Assembly: GCF_011250515.1 (NCBI RefSeq)
Contig: NZ_JAANOP010000001.1
Coordinates: 558,001-622,000, forward strand
Reading direction: 5' to 3'
From: Aquirufa ecclesiirivi
Lineage (GTDB): Bacteria > Bacteroidota > Bacteroidia > Cytophagales > Spirosomataceae
Length of the DNA stretch: 64,000 bases
Below the pieces are notes generated by a model. The model worked only from the letters and a program-made list of their open reading frames with translations, was not told the DNA's origin and did no database searches. The translations under genes were made by a program, and so were the position numbers. The first letter of the stretch is position 1, and each line of letters opens with the position of its first letter. Positions 28,001 to 35,974 of the stretch are shown piece after piece.

Positions 28001-28063
28001 CACCAACACGACAAAAGTCTTTGGGAGCGTATCCAATCACGCATGGTATTGACAGAAAATTAA
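25058..28063 (+). CDS. two-domain amidohydrolase, N-terminal domain without metal ligands
   Basis: 1,001 residues with a signal peptide. Both halves show the amidohydrolase plan. In the C-terminal half all ligands are present: His622-x-His624 (IDEHSHV), His772 (ITCHSY), His798 (FTHILEG) and Asp852 (INSDDAE), ending with LADRVGSIKAGKDADLVLW-type sequence. In the N-terminal half the corresponding HxH is Met96-Tyr97-Ser98 (SFIDMYSDYG), so that domain should be catalytically inactive although it keeps the TSPAQLLGIADQVGTLDVGKLA signature. A Lys/Glu-rich linker lies near residue 530-545. Probably a periplasmic imidazolonepropionase- or prolidase-like hydrolase; the substrate is unknown. Confidence 0.85.
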   Translation: MKHLFTLGAAAFLWVISIPLVAQITYPVNDVANPRQGYYAFTHATIVKDSKTTLSDATLIIRQGKIEQIGSNIPIPKEAVILDCQGKYIYPSFIDMYSDYGTPAIGGGTSNFRSPAQMLSNTKGPYSWNQALKSELAHVKIFQVNEAKAKELRQSGFGLVLTHQMDGISRGAGTIVSLSNQKENLVILKEKASAHYSFSKGSSTQDYPSSLMGSVALLRQNFLDAQWYKSKPGKEGLNLSLSSYNEHLSLPQIFEVSDKWSALRADKIGDEFGVQYIIKAAGDEYQRMEDIKATKASFILPLAFPQAMDLEDPTDARFVNVAELKHWELAPTNPAAFEKAGIPFALTAHGLRETSSFLTNLKKAIQMGLSEQKAMDALTTSPAQLLGIADQVGTLDVGKLANFLITTGLVFQDKTQIVENWVQGNGYGVQVDAWSNLTGKYAFQLGAEKYTLLVKTDLKATLQGADTIQVDLIQKDQLVNLVFTKKGDSGKRIRLTGTQQGANWLGTGQLASGDWVSWKATREGALEESKSDKKEKKSEEEALGSLVYPFNGFGQKSIPKQETILIKNATVWTNEKQGVLKETDVLVKNGKIVSVGKNLKDASAKVIDGSNKHVTAGIIDEHSHVAATGGINECSQSVTAEVRVADVIDPEDVDIYRQLSGGVTSSHILHGSCNTIGGQTQLIKFRWGQNAEQMKFANWDPFIKFALGENVKRSYNTANNRFPDTRMGVEQVLMDAFTRAREYEKLGPGKRIDLELETLLEILNKKRFITCHSYVQSEINSMMKVAESFNFTVNTFTHILEGYKVADKMKQHGANASTFSDWWNYKMEVLDAIPQNAYIMQKNGINVAINSDDAEMARRLNQEAAKSVKYAGMSEEDALKMVTLNPANMLHVADRVGSIKAGKDADLVLWSAHPLSIYAKSEKTIVDGMIVFDRDLDATLQANLKAEKQRLVQKMANAKKGGASTRPAAPTFKEMNNCEEDHQHDKSLWERIQSRMVLTEN

Positions 28064-28074
28064 TCGACATCCAC

Positions 28075-29373
28075 ATGAAAAAAATATTCATAGCTATACT
28101 AAGTATGATTTCCATAGGGCTACAAGCTCAGGAGACCATGCATCCCTCACCTGCACAAACAAAGAAAATTGTCATTACAGGAGCAACCATTCACGTAGGA
28201 AATGGGCAAGTGATTGATAAAGGTAATTTGATCATAGAGAAGGGGAAATTGAAAATAGAAACATCAAATCCTAGTTTAGGGTCAGATGTAGAACATATTG
28301 ATGCTACAGGCAAACATATTTATCCGGGAATTATTGCGCCTAATACCAATTTAGGATTGGTGGAGGTTAGTTCAACACGAGCTACGGTAGACTACCTAGA
28401 ATTGGGTGATATACATCCAAATGTTCGTTCCTTGGTAGCATACAATACCGACAGTAAAGTCATTAATACCTTACGTACCAATGGTGTTTTATTGGCACAG
28501 ATTGTACCACAAGGAGGATTGATTTCAGGAAGTTCGAGTGTTGTCCAATTGGATGCTTGGAACTGGGAAGATGCAGCTTATTTGGTTGACGAAGGAATAC
28601 ATATGACCATGCCAGCTTTGATCAATCGTCCCAATAATATGCGTCGAGGAAATACGGCATCAGGAGATCCTGTAAGGGCTGGTTTAGCTAGAATAGAACA
28701 AGCCAAGGGGTTTTTCAGAGAAGCGAAAGCCTATTTAAATGAAAAGTCACATGCGGAAGTCAATTTGAAATTTGAAGCAGTGAAAGGATTGTTTAATCGT
28801 AGTCAATCCCTGTATATTCATTGTGATTTAGTGAAGGAAATGCTGGCGGCCATTGAATTGAACAAAGAGTTTAACTTCAAAATGGTCATTGCAGGTGGAG
28901 CAGATAGTTGGATGATTGCGGATATTTTGAAGGAAAATCAAGTAAGCGTGATCCTTTCAGAGCCACATAGTTTACCTGCTACTGAGGATGATGCAGTGGA
29001 TCAACCGTATAAAACAGGAGCGATGTTATACAAAGCTGGTGTTTTGGTAAGTATTAGCCAAGATTCAGGGGATGGCTATACACAGCAAAGAAATTTGCCT
29101 TTCATGGCTGGTACTTTAGCAGCTTATGGTTTGAGTAAAGAGGAGGCATTGCAGGTTATTACTTCCAATCCCGCTAAGATTTTAGGCATAGAAAAGAGAA
29201 CGGGAACGATTGAAAATGGAAAAGATGCCAACATCTTGATTTGTCAGGGTGATTTATTGGACATGAAGTCTAGTGTCTTGACGCACGCCTTCATCCAAGG
29301 TCGGGCTATCGATTTACAAAACAAACATACTCAGCTGTTTGAACGATATAAATATAAATATCAAATTAAATAG
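28075..29373 (+). CDS. amidohydrolase-family protein with HxH replaced by NxN
   Basis: 432 residues from ATG 28075, which places a signal peptide (MKKIFIAILSMISIGLQAQ) at the start; a longer frame from 27988 would bury it inside the previous gene. The fold signature is clear at both ends (GATIHVGNGQVIDKG and NPAKILGIEKRTGTIENGKDANILI), but where the family has PGxxDxHxH this protein has PGIIAPNTN, with Asn90 and Asn92 for the two His. IHCDL and SQDSGDG are near the other ligand positions. It may be inactive or use another metal geometry. Start lies 11 bp after the larger paralogue, so the two may form a complex. Confidence 0.8.
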   Translation: MKKIFIAILSMISIGLQAQETMHPSPAQTKKIVITGATIHVGNGQVIDKGNLIIEKGKLKIETSNPSLGSDVEHIDATGKHIYPGIIAPNTNLGLVEVSSTRATVDYLELGDIHPNVRSLVAYNTDSKVINTLRTNGVLLAQIVPQGGLISGSSSVVQLDAWNWEDAAYLVDEGIHMTMPALINRPNNMRRGNTASGDPVRAGLARIEQAKGFFREAKAYLNEKSHAEVNLKFEAVKGLFNRSQSLYIHCDLVKEMLAAIELNKEFNFKMVIAGGADSWMIADILKENQVSVILSEPHSLPATEDDAVDQPYKTGAMLYKAGVLVSISQDSGDGYTQQRNLPFMAGTLAAYGLSKEEALQVITSNPAKILGIEKRTGTIENGKDANILICQGDLLDMKSSVLTHAFIQGRAIDLQNKHTQLFERYKYKYQIK

Positions 29374-29378
29374 TGATC

Positions 29379-29411
29379 GGCCTGTGCTCTTTTGGCATAG
29401 GCCATTTTTTT
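29379..29411 (+). terminator. intrinsic terminator 1 after the amidohydrolase pair
   Basis: GGCCTGTGC (29379-29387) pairs with GCATAGGCC (29395-29403), one G-U, followed by a T-run to 29411. Confidence 0.85.
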
Positions 29412-29424
29412 GATTTTACTACCA

Positions 29425-29456
29425 AGCCTGAAATTCTCATTTCAGGCTATTTTTTT
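29425..29456 (+). terminator. intrinsic terminator 2, in tandem
   Basis: AGCCTGAAAT (29425-29434) pairs perfectly with ATTTCAGGCT (29439-29448) around a TCTC loop; seven T follow at 29450-29456. It stands 14 bp behind terminator 1. Confidence 0.88.
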
Positions 29457-29516
29457 GCATATTATATAGGGTCAATATCAAAATAATCATAAAATAAGAT
29501 ATTTTTTTTAGTGGCA

Positions 29517-29548
29517 TTTGTAATTTATACTTCAATTCGAAACATTTG
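29517..29548 (+). promoter_or_regulatory. candidate promoter for the XRE regulator
   Basis: TTTG at 29517-29520, 20 bp spacer, AACATTTG at 29541-29548, which is one base from TAnnTTTG. The ATG is 33 bp downstream. Confidence 0.5.
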
Positions 29549-29580
29549 AATTAATTAATATCACCTAACCAATTAATAGT

Positions 29581-29787
29581 ATGAAAACCAAACATTTATT
29601 CTCCGTTGCTTTGATTAAATCGAGGCAATCTTTGCAACTCACCCAACAACAAGTAGCCAGTGCTGTAGGAGTAAGCCAAAGTGCTTATAATTATTGGGAA
29701 TCTGGTAAACATTATCCTAACGCGACGAAGATTTTTCAGTTGACCAAAGTGCTTAAAATTCCATTGGAAGAAGTTATGGCCAGTTGA
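29581..29787 (+). CDS. small XRE-family HTH regulator
   Basis: 68 residues forming almost only a lambda-Cro/XRE helix-turn-helix: IKSRQSLQLTQQQVASAVGVSQSAYNYWESGKHYPNATKIFQLTKVL. The recognition helix is VSQSAYNYWE. Proteins this short usually act as dimers on their own or neighbouring promoters. It stands alone between terminators on both sides, so its target is not evident; no toxin gene is adjacent. Confidence 0.85.
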   Translation: MKTKHLFSVALIKSRQSLQLTQQQVASAVGVSQSAYNYWESGKHYPNATKIFQLTKVLKIPLEEVMAS

Positions 29788-29801
29788 ATACTACCTAGAT
29801 C

Positions 29802-29830
29802 AAGCCGGTTTCTCAAAAGCCGGCTTTTCT
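29802..29830 (+). terminator. intrinsic terminator after the XRE gene
   Basis: AAGCCGG (29802-29808) pairs with CCGGCTT (29820-29826), then TTCT. It lies 14 bp after the stop codon. Confidence 0.75.
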
Positions 29831-29860
29831 ATTTCTTATTTAGGGATTATCCGTACCTTT

Positions 29861-30463
29861 ATGCCCGCATCAAACAATGATCTTGTTTTGAGAAATTCAA
29901 ATCTACATATCCCTCAATTTGTGCCTTTTTTCTGTTTATTGGCAGGATTACTATTTTTTTCATGTAGTGAATCGGTCAATACGAGTCCTAAAAACACGTA
30001 TTTTGCTTGGGCTGATTTACTTCATTCTTACATTAAATCGTTTGAGGAAACTAAACCCAAAGTGCATAAAACAGTATTTTTGGATGGAGTTAAGGAAGTA
30101 AAAGTGGTCTCTGATATTGATTGGGCCAAGGAGTGGGCCTTGTTTTTGGAAGCGGATTTGAATAAACCAGCATTTGAAAAAAGCTATGACAATCTATCCG
30201 AACCAGATTTGATTTGGTATTCTTTGAAATTGGGAGAAACCTTACCTGTAAAGAAGTTTATGGTGCATCTTGATGGCCTTAATAGACCTACGCGCGTTGA
30301 GATCGAAGTTTCTCAACAGAACTTCCTTTTTGAAACCAGCAAAAATTTGCAAATGACATTTTCAGATGGCCATGTACAAACGTATTATATTGAGGGAAGT
30401 CAAAAATTACGCTGGGGTAAACCTACGCATTACAAGCTCTTAGGGGTTTTACTATCCAAATAG
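29861..30463 (+). CDS. hypothetical lipoprotein
   Basis: 200 residues. The hydrophobic stretch FVPFFCLLAGLLFFSCSES holds a lipobox (LFFSC, lipid Cys at about residue 35), so the mature part is probably anchored at the outer membrane. The remainder is mixed alpha/beta with no motif I know. The lipobox is further from the N-terminus than usual, so translation may begin at a later codon, although no ATG precedes the hydrophobic core. Its last 12 bp overlap the convergent cysM gene. Confidence 0.65.
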   Translation: MPASNNDLVLRNSNLHIPQFVPFFCLLAGLLFFSCSESVNTSPKNTYFAWADLLHSYIKSFEETKPKVHKTVFLDGVKEVKVVSDIDWAKEWALFLEADLNKPAFEKSYDNLSEPDLIWYSLKLGETLPVKKFMVHLDGLNRPTRVEIEVSQQNFLFETSKNLQMTFSDGHVQTYYIEGSQKLRWGKPTHYKLLGVLLSK

Positions 30464-31324
30464 ATTACTGGAAAGATAGCGGTCGCCGCGGTCACAAATA
30501 ATACACACAATCACGCCTTCTTGAAGTTCTTCAGCTAAACGAATACTAGCGGCTACAGCTCCTCCACTGCTCATTCCTCCAAAAACTCCTTCTATTTTAG
30601 CGAGTTTTCTTGTCATAACCACTGCCTCCTCTTCAGAGATGTCCATGATACGGTCCACACGCTCGGGTTGGTAAATTTTTGGGCGATAGGCTTCTGGCCA
30701 ACGACGAATCCCTGGTATAGAAGAGCCCTCAGTAGGTTGACAGCCAACAATTTGAATGTTAGGATTTTGTTCTTTCAAATACATGGAGGTTCCCATGATG
30801 GTTCCCGTAGTACCCATAGAACTTACAAAGTGCGTAATTTTCCCTTGAGTATCTCGGTAAATTTCCGGCCCCGTACTTTTATAATGTGCGAGGTAATTAT
30901 CTGGATTTTCGAATTGATTCAACAAGATATATTCCCCTGTAGCGGCTTTGTCCACGGCATAATCTCTCGCTTCTTCGATACTCTTGCTTAAGGTAACTTT
31001 GGCACCAAATGCTTCCATGGTCAACACTCGCTCACGAGTAGAATTTGCAGGCATAGCTAATTCGATTTCCAAATTATATAAACAAGCAATCATGGCTAGG
31101 GCTATTCCTGTGTTGCCAGAAGTGGCTTCAATGAGCTTCATACCGGGTTGAATATCTCCGCGCATTAAAGCCGACTCAATCATGTTTTTAGCAGCTCGAT
31201 CCTTTACCGATCCCCCAGGGTTATTACCTTCCAGTTTTCCATAAATACGCACATTCTTATTGTTGTGCAATTTGTTTAATTCGACCAAAGGCGTATTCCC
31301 TACTAAGTCTAATAATGTGCTCAT
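30452..31324 (-). CDS. cysM: cysteine synthase (CysM/CysK family)
   Basis: 290 residues. LVGNTPLVEL opens the protein, the PLP lysine is Lys41 in NNPGGSVKDRAA, EATSGNTGIALA binds the substrate carboxylate, and SSMGTTGTIMG holds the phosphate. It makes cysteine from O-acetylserine and sulfide. The short length and the details of the N-terminus favour the CysM type. It is the last gene of a minus-strand run bshC-mnmH-cysE-cysM and follows cysE by one base, which places substrate-making and substrate-using enzymes together. Confidence 0.92.
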   Translation of the reverse strand: MSTLLDLVGNTPLVELNKLHNNKNVRIYGKLEGNNPGGSVKDRAAKNMIESALMRGDIQPGMKLIEATSGNTGIALAMIACLYNLEIELAMPANSTRERVLTMEAFGAKVTLSKSIEEARDYAVDKAATGEYILLNQFENPDNYLAHYKSTGPEIYRDTQGKITHFVSSMGTTGTIMGTSMYLKEQNPNIQIVGCQPTEGSSIPGIRRWPEAYRPKIYQPERVDRIMDISEEEAVVMTRKLAKIEGVFGGMSSGGAVAASIRLAEELQEGVIVCIICDRGDRYLSSNLFG

Positions 31325-31325
31325 A

Positions 31326-32132
31326 TTATTCTAAAATAACTTTTGTATTTTCTTGATGGTAAATTTTGGTATTGGGCGCTACACTTCTTGTAAGCCAAAC
31401 ATTACCCCCAATAACCGAATTTTTACCCACCGTTGTATCTCCACCCAAAATAGTAGCTCCTGAATAAATAACTACATCATCTTCTATGCTAGGATGTCTT
31501 TTGGTGGAAGCCATACTTTTGTCGACCGACAGCGCCCCTAAAGTCACACCTTGGTAAATTTTAACACGTTCGCCTATAATACAAGTTTCCCCAATGACGA
31601 TTCCTGTACCATGATCCATGAAAAAGTATTTCCCAATTTTAGCTCCAGGATGAATATCAATACCTGTTTTAGAATGAGCAAATTCCGTTAGAATACGAGG
31701 AATTAATGGAACCCCCAACGCACAAAGTTCATGGGCCAAACGATAAAATGCCAAGGCATAAAAGCCAGGATATGTTCTTATTACTTCAAAATCAGTATTG
31801 GCCGCCGGATCCCCATTGACCATAGCTTCTACATCAGTCAGTAAGGTTTCATATACCTTAGGAATACGTGCCATGTAGGCCTGCGTTAAGCTATGTGGGT
31901 CCGTAGGCAATTCGTTTTTCATCGAGTGTAGCATGGATTCTAATCCATTTTCGATGCTTTCCCAGACAGCTACCAATTCCTCTTTTTGAGAAAAATGTTT
32001 ACGAGTTTGCTCTGGAAAAAGTGTCAGAATAATCTTCGTAAATAGTTTTTTTATATCTGATGTAGCTGGAAAATCACGAGTTTGCTCATGTTTTGCCAGT
32101 ATAGTATCTAAAAATTCTGAAGGTAACATCAT
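31326..32132 (-). CDS. cysE: serine O-acetyltransferase (CysE/EpsC type)
   Basis: 268 residues. A helical N-terminal half is followed by a left-handed beta-helix with hexapeptide repeats: IDIHPGAKIGKYFFMDHGTGIVIGETCIIGERVKIYQGVTLGAL, including the catalytic His in MDHGTG. It acetylates serine to O-acetylserine for the cysteine synthase encoded next. Longer than the minimal E. coli protein at the N-terminus and similar to the serine acetyltransferases of this phylum. The C-terminus NTKIYHQENTKVILE is shorter than one expects for the cysteine-feedback tail, so regulation may differ. Confidence 0.92.
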   Translation of the reverse strand: MMLPSEFLDTILAKHEQTRDFPATSDIKKLFTKIILTLFPEQTRKHFSQKEELVAVWESIENGLESMLHSMKNELPTDPHSLTQAYMARIPKVYETLLTDVEAMVNGDPAANTDFEVIRTYPGFYALAFYRLAHELCALGVPLIPRILTEFAHSKTGIDIHPGAKIGKYFFMDHGTGIVIGETCIIGERVKIYQGVTLGALSVDKSMASTKRHPSIEDDVVIYSGATILGGDTTVGKNSVIGGNVWLTRSVAPNTKIYHQENTKVILE

Positions 32133-32147
32133 CTTCGGTTATCGTTT

Positions 32148-33173
32148 TTAGGCATTCATAATATGTGGAAGAATAGCATCCACCTGCTTTTGCGTATCTA
32201 AGGAATGGACCTCTAATCGTTTGATTTTTTCAGGATCTCTTTGCTCCAATCCATGTAAATATGCTTTGTCGTAATATTGCAAGGTAATCGCTGCCACCTC
32301 TTCAAACTCGTCTATTTCCAAGCAAGCCATTGCTTTTTGATAGTGTTGCCCACCCAACCGTTTTTTTATTTTTTCGATGGCTTCAGCCAACAATTCTTTG
32401 GGATATTGAGCATATACGTCCACTAAATAAGGCAATCGGTATTGGGCATCAATGTCCAAAAATAGTACTGGCGCATCCCGAAGTTGGTTATAAAATTCCA
32501 AATTCATGAATACTTTGCCAATATGCCTACTTTCATCTTCCACCCAAATAGTTTGTTGATGATTCAATTGGCTTAATTCTTGAAATAACAAATTTTCAAA
32601 ATGTTCACTACTTGGCTGCGGGGCTAATCCCAAATGACCAAAAGCAGAACCTCGGTGATGAGCAATTCCTTCCAAATCGATGACTTGAAATCCTCGCTTT
32701 TTCATTTCCAATAATATTTCCGTTTTCCCACTGCCTGTCTTCCCTCCTAATACATGTAAAGGAAGGGGATTTGCTAGGTTTTTTAATACCAAATGTCGGT
32801 ATGCTTTGTAACCTCCAATCAACAATTTGACGGACAAACCAGCAGTTTCCAAAAGCCAGGCCATACTTCCACTACGCATTCCTCCTCGCCAACAATGGAT
32901 TAACAAAGGTTTTCCTCTGGATAATTTTTTGGCAGATTTTACCCAGGAGGCTAATTTGGGTCCTACGATGGATAGCCCCAATTCCACGGCTTTATCCTTA
33001 CCCTCTTTTTTATAGCATGTGCCGACGGCAGCCCTTTCCTCATTGTTGAACATAGGAAAAGAAATGGCACCCGGAATGTGGGCTCTTTCATATTCACCAG
33101 GAGAACGAACATCTAATATTACCCCTTCAGAAGAAGCGGAAAGAAAATCCAAAGGGCTAAGTTTATCAGGCAT
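32148..33173 (-). CDS. mnmH: tRNA 2-selenouridine synthase (MnmH/SelU)
   Basis: 341 residues. An N-terminal rhodanese domain carries the active Cys94 in IHCWRGGMRS; a P-loop GGKTGSGKT at 143-151 begins the nucleotide-binding domain. This domain pair is diagnostic for MnmH, which converts 2-thiouridine at the wobble base of certain tRNAs first to a geranylated form and then to selenouridine. It needs selenophosphate from SelD, which is not in this window. It overlaps bshC by 8 bp and precedes cysE by 15 bp, so it is transcribed with thiol-synthesis genes. Confidence 0.92.
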   Translation of the reverse strand: MPDKLSPLDFLSASSEGVILDVRSPGEYERAHIPGAISFPMFNNEERAAVGTCYKKEGKDKAVELGLSIVGPKLASWVKSAKKLSRGKPLLIHCWRGGMRSGSMAWLLETAGLSVKLLIGGYKAYRHLVLKNLANPLPLHVLGGKTGSGKTEILLEMKKRGFQVIDLEGIAHHRGSAFGHLGLAPQPSSEHFENLLFQELSQLNHQQTIWVEDESRHIGKVFMNLEFYNQLRDAPVLFLDIDAQYRLPYLVDVYAQYPKELLAEAIEKIKKRLGGQHYQKAMACLEIDEFEEVAAITLQYYDKAYLHGLEQRDPEKIKRLEVHSLDTQKQVDAILPHIMNA

Positions 33174-34728
33174 TGGGCGACTGTAAAGGAATCACGTAAA
33201 GTTCAAAATTTAATGGATCAAAGCTATCTAATAAGTCCTGAATTAGACTAGGCTTATCCAAGTAAAAATCTAGGAGGTTATCGTATCTCTCTTGCCAATT
33301 GCCATGTGGAAACAAATGGGCTTTCACTTGTTGTATTTGACGAATTGCCGTTTCATGATTTCTTTCTTCTGCGCGTTTTAACTTTTTCGCCATCCTTTCC
33401 AAGCCATTTACCCAACGTTGTCTTTCCGCCAAAATACTACCTTCCAAGGTCGGATCTACTTGTTTGGCTTTATGGACCATTTGTTCTAAAATCGGATTTA
33501 CAGACTCTATTTCTTGATTGAAATCTAGGCTGTAAACTGAATTTTCAAGGACATATTTTCGGACTAAGGATGATTCAGGTAGAAACAAATCACTGATTTT
33601 TATCCCTAGTTTTTCTATTCTCTTTTGTTCCACTTGAGGTAGGAGTAAAGCAAAATTTCTTGGCAAAACAATGGGATAAGGAATCTGGTGATGATCAAAT
33701 ATTCCTTTCAGCTGTAGCCAATAAGCCACTTCCGCTGGACCGCCTAAATAGGCAAGATTGGGTAAAATACATTCTTGAAAGACTGGCCTTAAAACGACGT
33801 TGGGGCTAAATCTTTCAGGGTGTAGTTGAAGCTCTTGTTTTAATTCTTCCGTATTGAACTGAATGGATTGGTTCAAAACCTTATACCATTCACCTTGCTT
33901 TTCAATGCGTTCTCTGACGCCATCTATTAAATAGAACAAATTAATTCCTCGGGCATTGATTTGGGTTTTATACCCCAAATCATTCAATTGCTGATTTTGT
34001 TTTTCTACCAATGTCTCATGGACATGATCCAACAAATCGGCTTCCATCACAGGAAGAAATAGAGATTTTAAACGGGAATCATCGGCGTCTAAACAAACTA
34101 ATCCTTCAGCACCAAAAAGTTCATGCATGTAACATCGAACGGCTTCTGATAAGGTATTATTTTGAGTATAAGCTTTTTGAAAAATAGGCAATGAATAAGG
34201 CAATGATTGTAGAAAATCTTGTATCCCTTCTAGGTTAAATCTCCCCACCGCTCCTTGCTGTTGTGTATTCCAAGAGTAGGTCTTTTGGTTTAAGTGCACA
34301 TGATTTATTTCATCCCAATCATGGTCCTCGGTTGCCATCCAATAAACAGGAATAAAATTAAATGTCGGATATTCCGCTTTTAATTTTTTAGCCAAATTGA
34401 TGGTAGATACTATTTTGTAGATGACGTACAAGGGGCCGGTCATGAGATTGAGCTGATGACCCGTGGTTACTGTAAACGTATTTGAATCAAGTAGTTTTTC
34501 AATAGCAGGTTTGTTTTCGATACCTTGATATTGATCTTGAAGTACTTCTACTAAAGTTTGTCGATTGCTGATAGGGAATGACCTTTTATCAGCTAATTGA
34601 TTTTTAAAGCCAGCAATGTTCGGGCTATTTTGATATAAGTTTTTTAAATTAGGTTTCTCGTCTAAATAGTCCAACAATAATGAGCTGAAGGCAGTAAGTT
34701 GAGATAGCGGGTAGCTTTGGATAGGCAT
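33166..34728 (-). CDS. bshC: bacillithiol synthase, cysteine-adding enzyme BshC
   Basis: 520 residues. Recognised by TTGHQLNLMTGPLYVIYKI near residue 93, PVYWMATEDHDWDEINH about residue 127, LGGPAEVAYWLQ and the long C-terminal coiled region. BshC joins cysteine to GlcN-malate to complete bacillithiol, the low-molecular-weight thiol of Firmicutes and many Bacteroidota. It is the first gene of a run that also makes the cysteine it uses (cysE, cysM). BshA and BshB are not in this window. The start ATG 34728 is followed by MPIQSYPLSQL, typical for the family. Confidence 0.93.
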   Translation of the reverse strand: MPIQSYPLSQLTAFSSLLLDYLDEKPNLKNLYQNSPNIAGFKNQLADKRSFPISNRQTLVEVLQDQYQGIENKPAIEKLLDSNTFTVTTGHQLNLMTGPLYVIYKIVSTINLAKKLKAEYPTFNFIPVYWMATEDHDWDEINHVHLNQKTYSWNTQQQGAVGRFNLEGIQDFLQSLPYSLPIFQKAYTQNNTLSEAVRCYMHELFGAEGLVCLDADDSRLKSLFLPVMEADLLDHVHETLVEKQNQQLNDLGYKTQINARGINLFYLIDGVRERIEKQGEWYKVLNQSIQFNTEELKQELQLHPERFSPNVVLRPVFQECILPNLAYLGGPAEVAYWLQLKGIFDHHQIPYPIVLPRNFALLLPQVEQKRIEKLGIKISDLFLPESSLVRKYVLENSVYSLDFNQEIESVNPILEQMVHKAKQVDPTLEGSILAERQRWVNGLERMAKKLKRAEERNHETAIRQIQQVKAHLFPHGNWQERYDNLLDFYLDKPSLIQDLLDSFDPLNFELYVIPLQSPNA

Positions 34729-34835
34729 ATGGTTGATTAGAAAGGGCCGTTAATATATAAAAACCCAACTGTTTTCCAGAAAGTTCGAGCGAAATTAAAT
34801 ATATTTAACAGAATTTTGAGGTTCTAATTTTTCAA

Positions 34836-35972
34836 ATGAGATTTTTCGCCGTTCTTTTCTTACTTCTAGTTGCGCATGTGGGCTTTGCACAACAAACACC
34901 TCAAGTTACTCAATTCATGATGAATCGTTATCTGTATAACCCGGCTTTTGCAGGTTTTGAGGATTATACGGATATTAAAGTGGGGTATCGCCAGCAGTGG
35001 GTAGGTTTATCAGAAGGAATGAAGACCTTTAATGCTACAGCCAATTGGTCCATTGATAAGTCGGACAGGACCTCCACGGGGCCTACGCCTTACATGTCTA
35101 AAACCATTCGTAGGTCTTTTAATCCTACTAAACGTAGAAAAAAAGACTATCGCTGGGAATTTCACCAAGGTTTGGGATTACAGGTTCAAGCAGATCAATT
35201 TGGCCCTATGTCGACTTTTTCGGTAGCAGGCTCGTATGCTTACCATGTATCCTTGGGTGGGGAAGATAAGTTGTCTGTTGGAGCAACAGGCGGATATTAT
35301 TCCAGGGGTTTAAACATGAATAATTTTGATGTAAAAGATGGGGGAGACCCTTTGATTTTATATTTAGATCCACCAGCCGGAACGGCGATCACATCGGCAC
35401 CTACTCCTTATGGATCCCTCACAGCAGGCCAATTAATGGCCAATGTCGGGGTACTTTATTACAATCGAGAATTTTTCTTAGGCCTTTCTGCGAATCAATT
35501 GATTTTCGAGAACTTTACCTATGAACGCTCCGACCCTTCAGCTTTAGATACGCTTAGTAGAAGGTATTATTGGCCTAACAATTCCGATTTTGATAATGAT
35601 AAGGTCATGACAAGGGCCTTATATTCGGGTACCATGAAGCCCAACTTATTTGCCATGATAGGCTATCATTTTAGAACGTCTAAGTATTTCACCGTTTCAC
35701 CAGCTGCCTTAGTGAAATTTTATAAAGCAGGAACCATGTCCATTGAAGCAAATGTAAAAGCCGATTTCAATCAACAGTTTTGGATGGGTTTTGGATACCG
35801 ACATAAGGAATCCTATTCGGCCATGTTTGGAGTTCAACTCCGGCATAATATGCACATGTCTTATTCGTATGACTTGAATGCCAACGGACTAGCCTATCAG
35901 TCCATGGGTTCACATGAAATAGTATTTGGAATCACAATAAATAATAGGATAGGAGTTCCAACTCCGCATTGA
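34836..35972 (+). CDS. PorP/SprF family type IX secretion membrane protein
   Basis: 378 residues with a signal peptide ending in FAQQ. The opening QTPQVTQFMMNRYLYNPAFAGFEDYTDIKVGYRQQWVGL is the hallmark of PorP/SprF, and the rest is strand-rich with YNREFFLGLSANQL and a C-terminal beta signal. Such proteins are outer-membrane parts that couple T9SS to particular cargo or gliding adhesins. It is a single gene here without SprB, PorK, PorL or an OmpA partner, so it is probably an accessory paralogue. It ends 2 bp before convergent nuoA. Confidence 0.92.
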   Translation: MRFFAVLFLLLVAHVGFAQQTPQVTQFMMNRYLYNPAFAGFEDYTDIKVGYRQQWVGLSEGMKTFNATANWSIDKSDRTSTGPTPYMSKTIRRSFNPTKRRKKDYRWEFHQGLGLQVQADQFGPMSTFSVAGSYAYHVSLGGEDKLSVGATGGYYSRGLNMNNFDVKDGGDPLILYLDPPAGTAITSAPTPYGSLTAGQLMANVGVLYYNREFFLGLSANQLIFENFTYERSDPSALDTLSRRYYWPNNSDFDNDKVMTRALYSGTMKPNLFAMIGYHFRTSKYFTVSPAALVKFYKAGTMSIEANVKADFNQQFWMGFGYRHKESYSAMFGVQLRHNMHMSYSYDLNANGLAYQSMGSHEIVFGITINNRIGVPTPH

Positions 35973-35974
35973 TA

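Noticed and set aside
29581-30463. XRE regulator and the next gene as a toxin-antitoxin pair
   Set aside because: A terminator separates them and the second gene encodes a lipoprotein with no toxin features.
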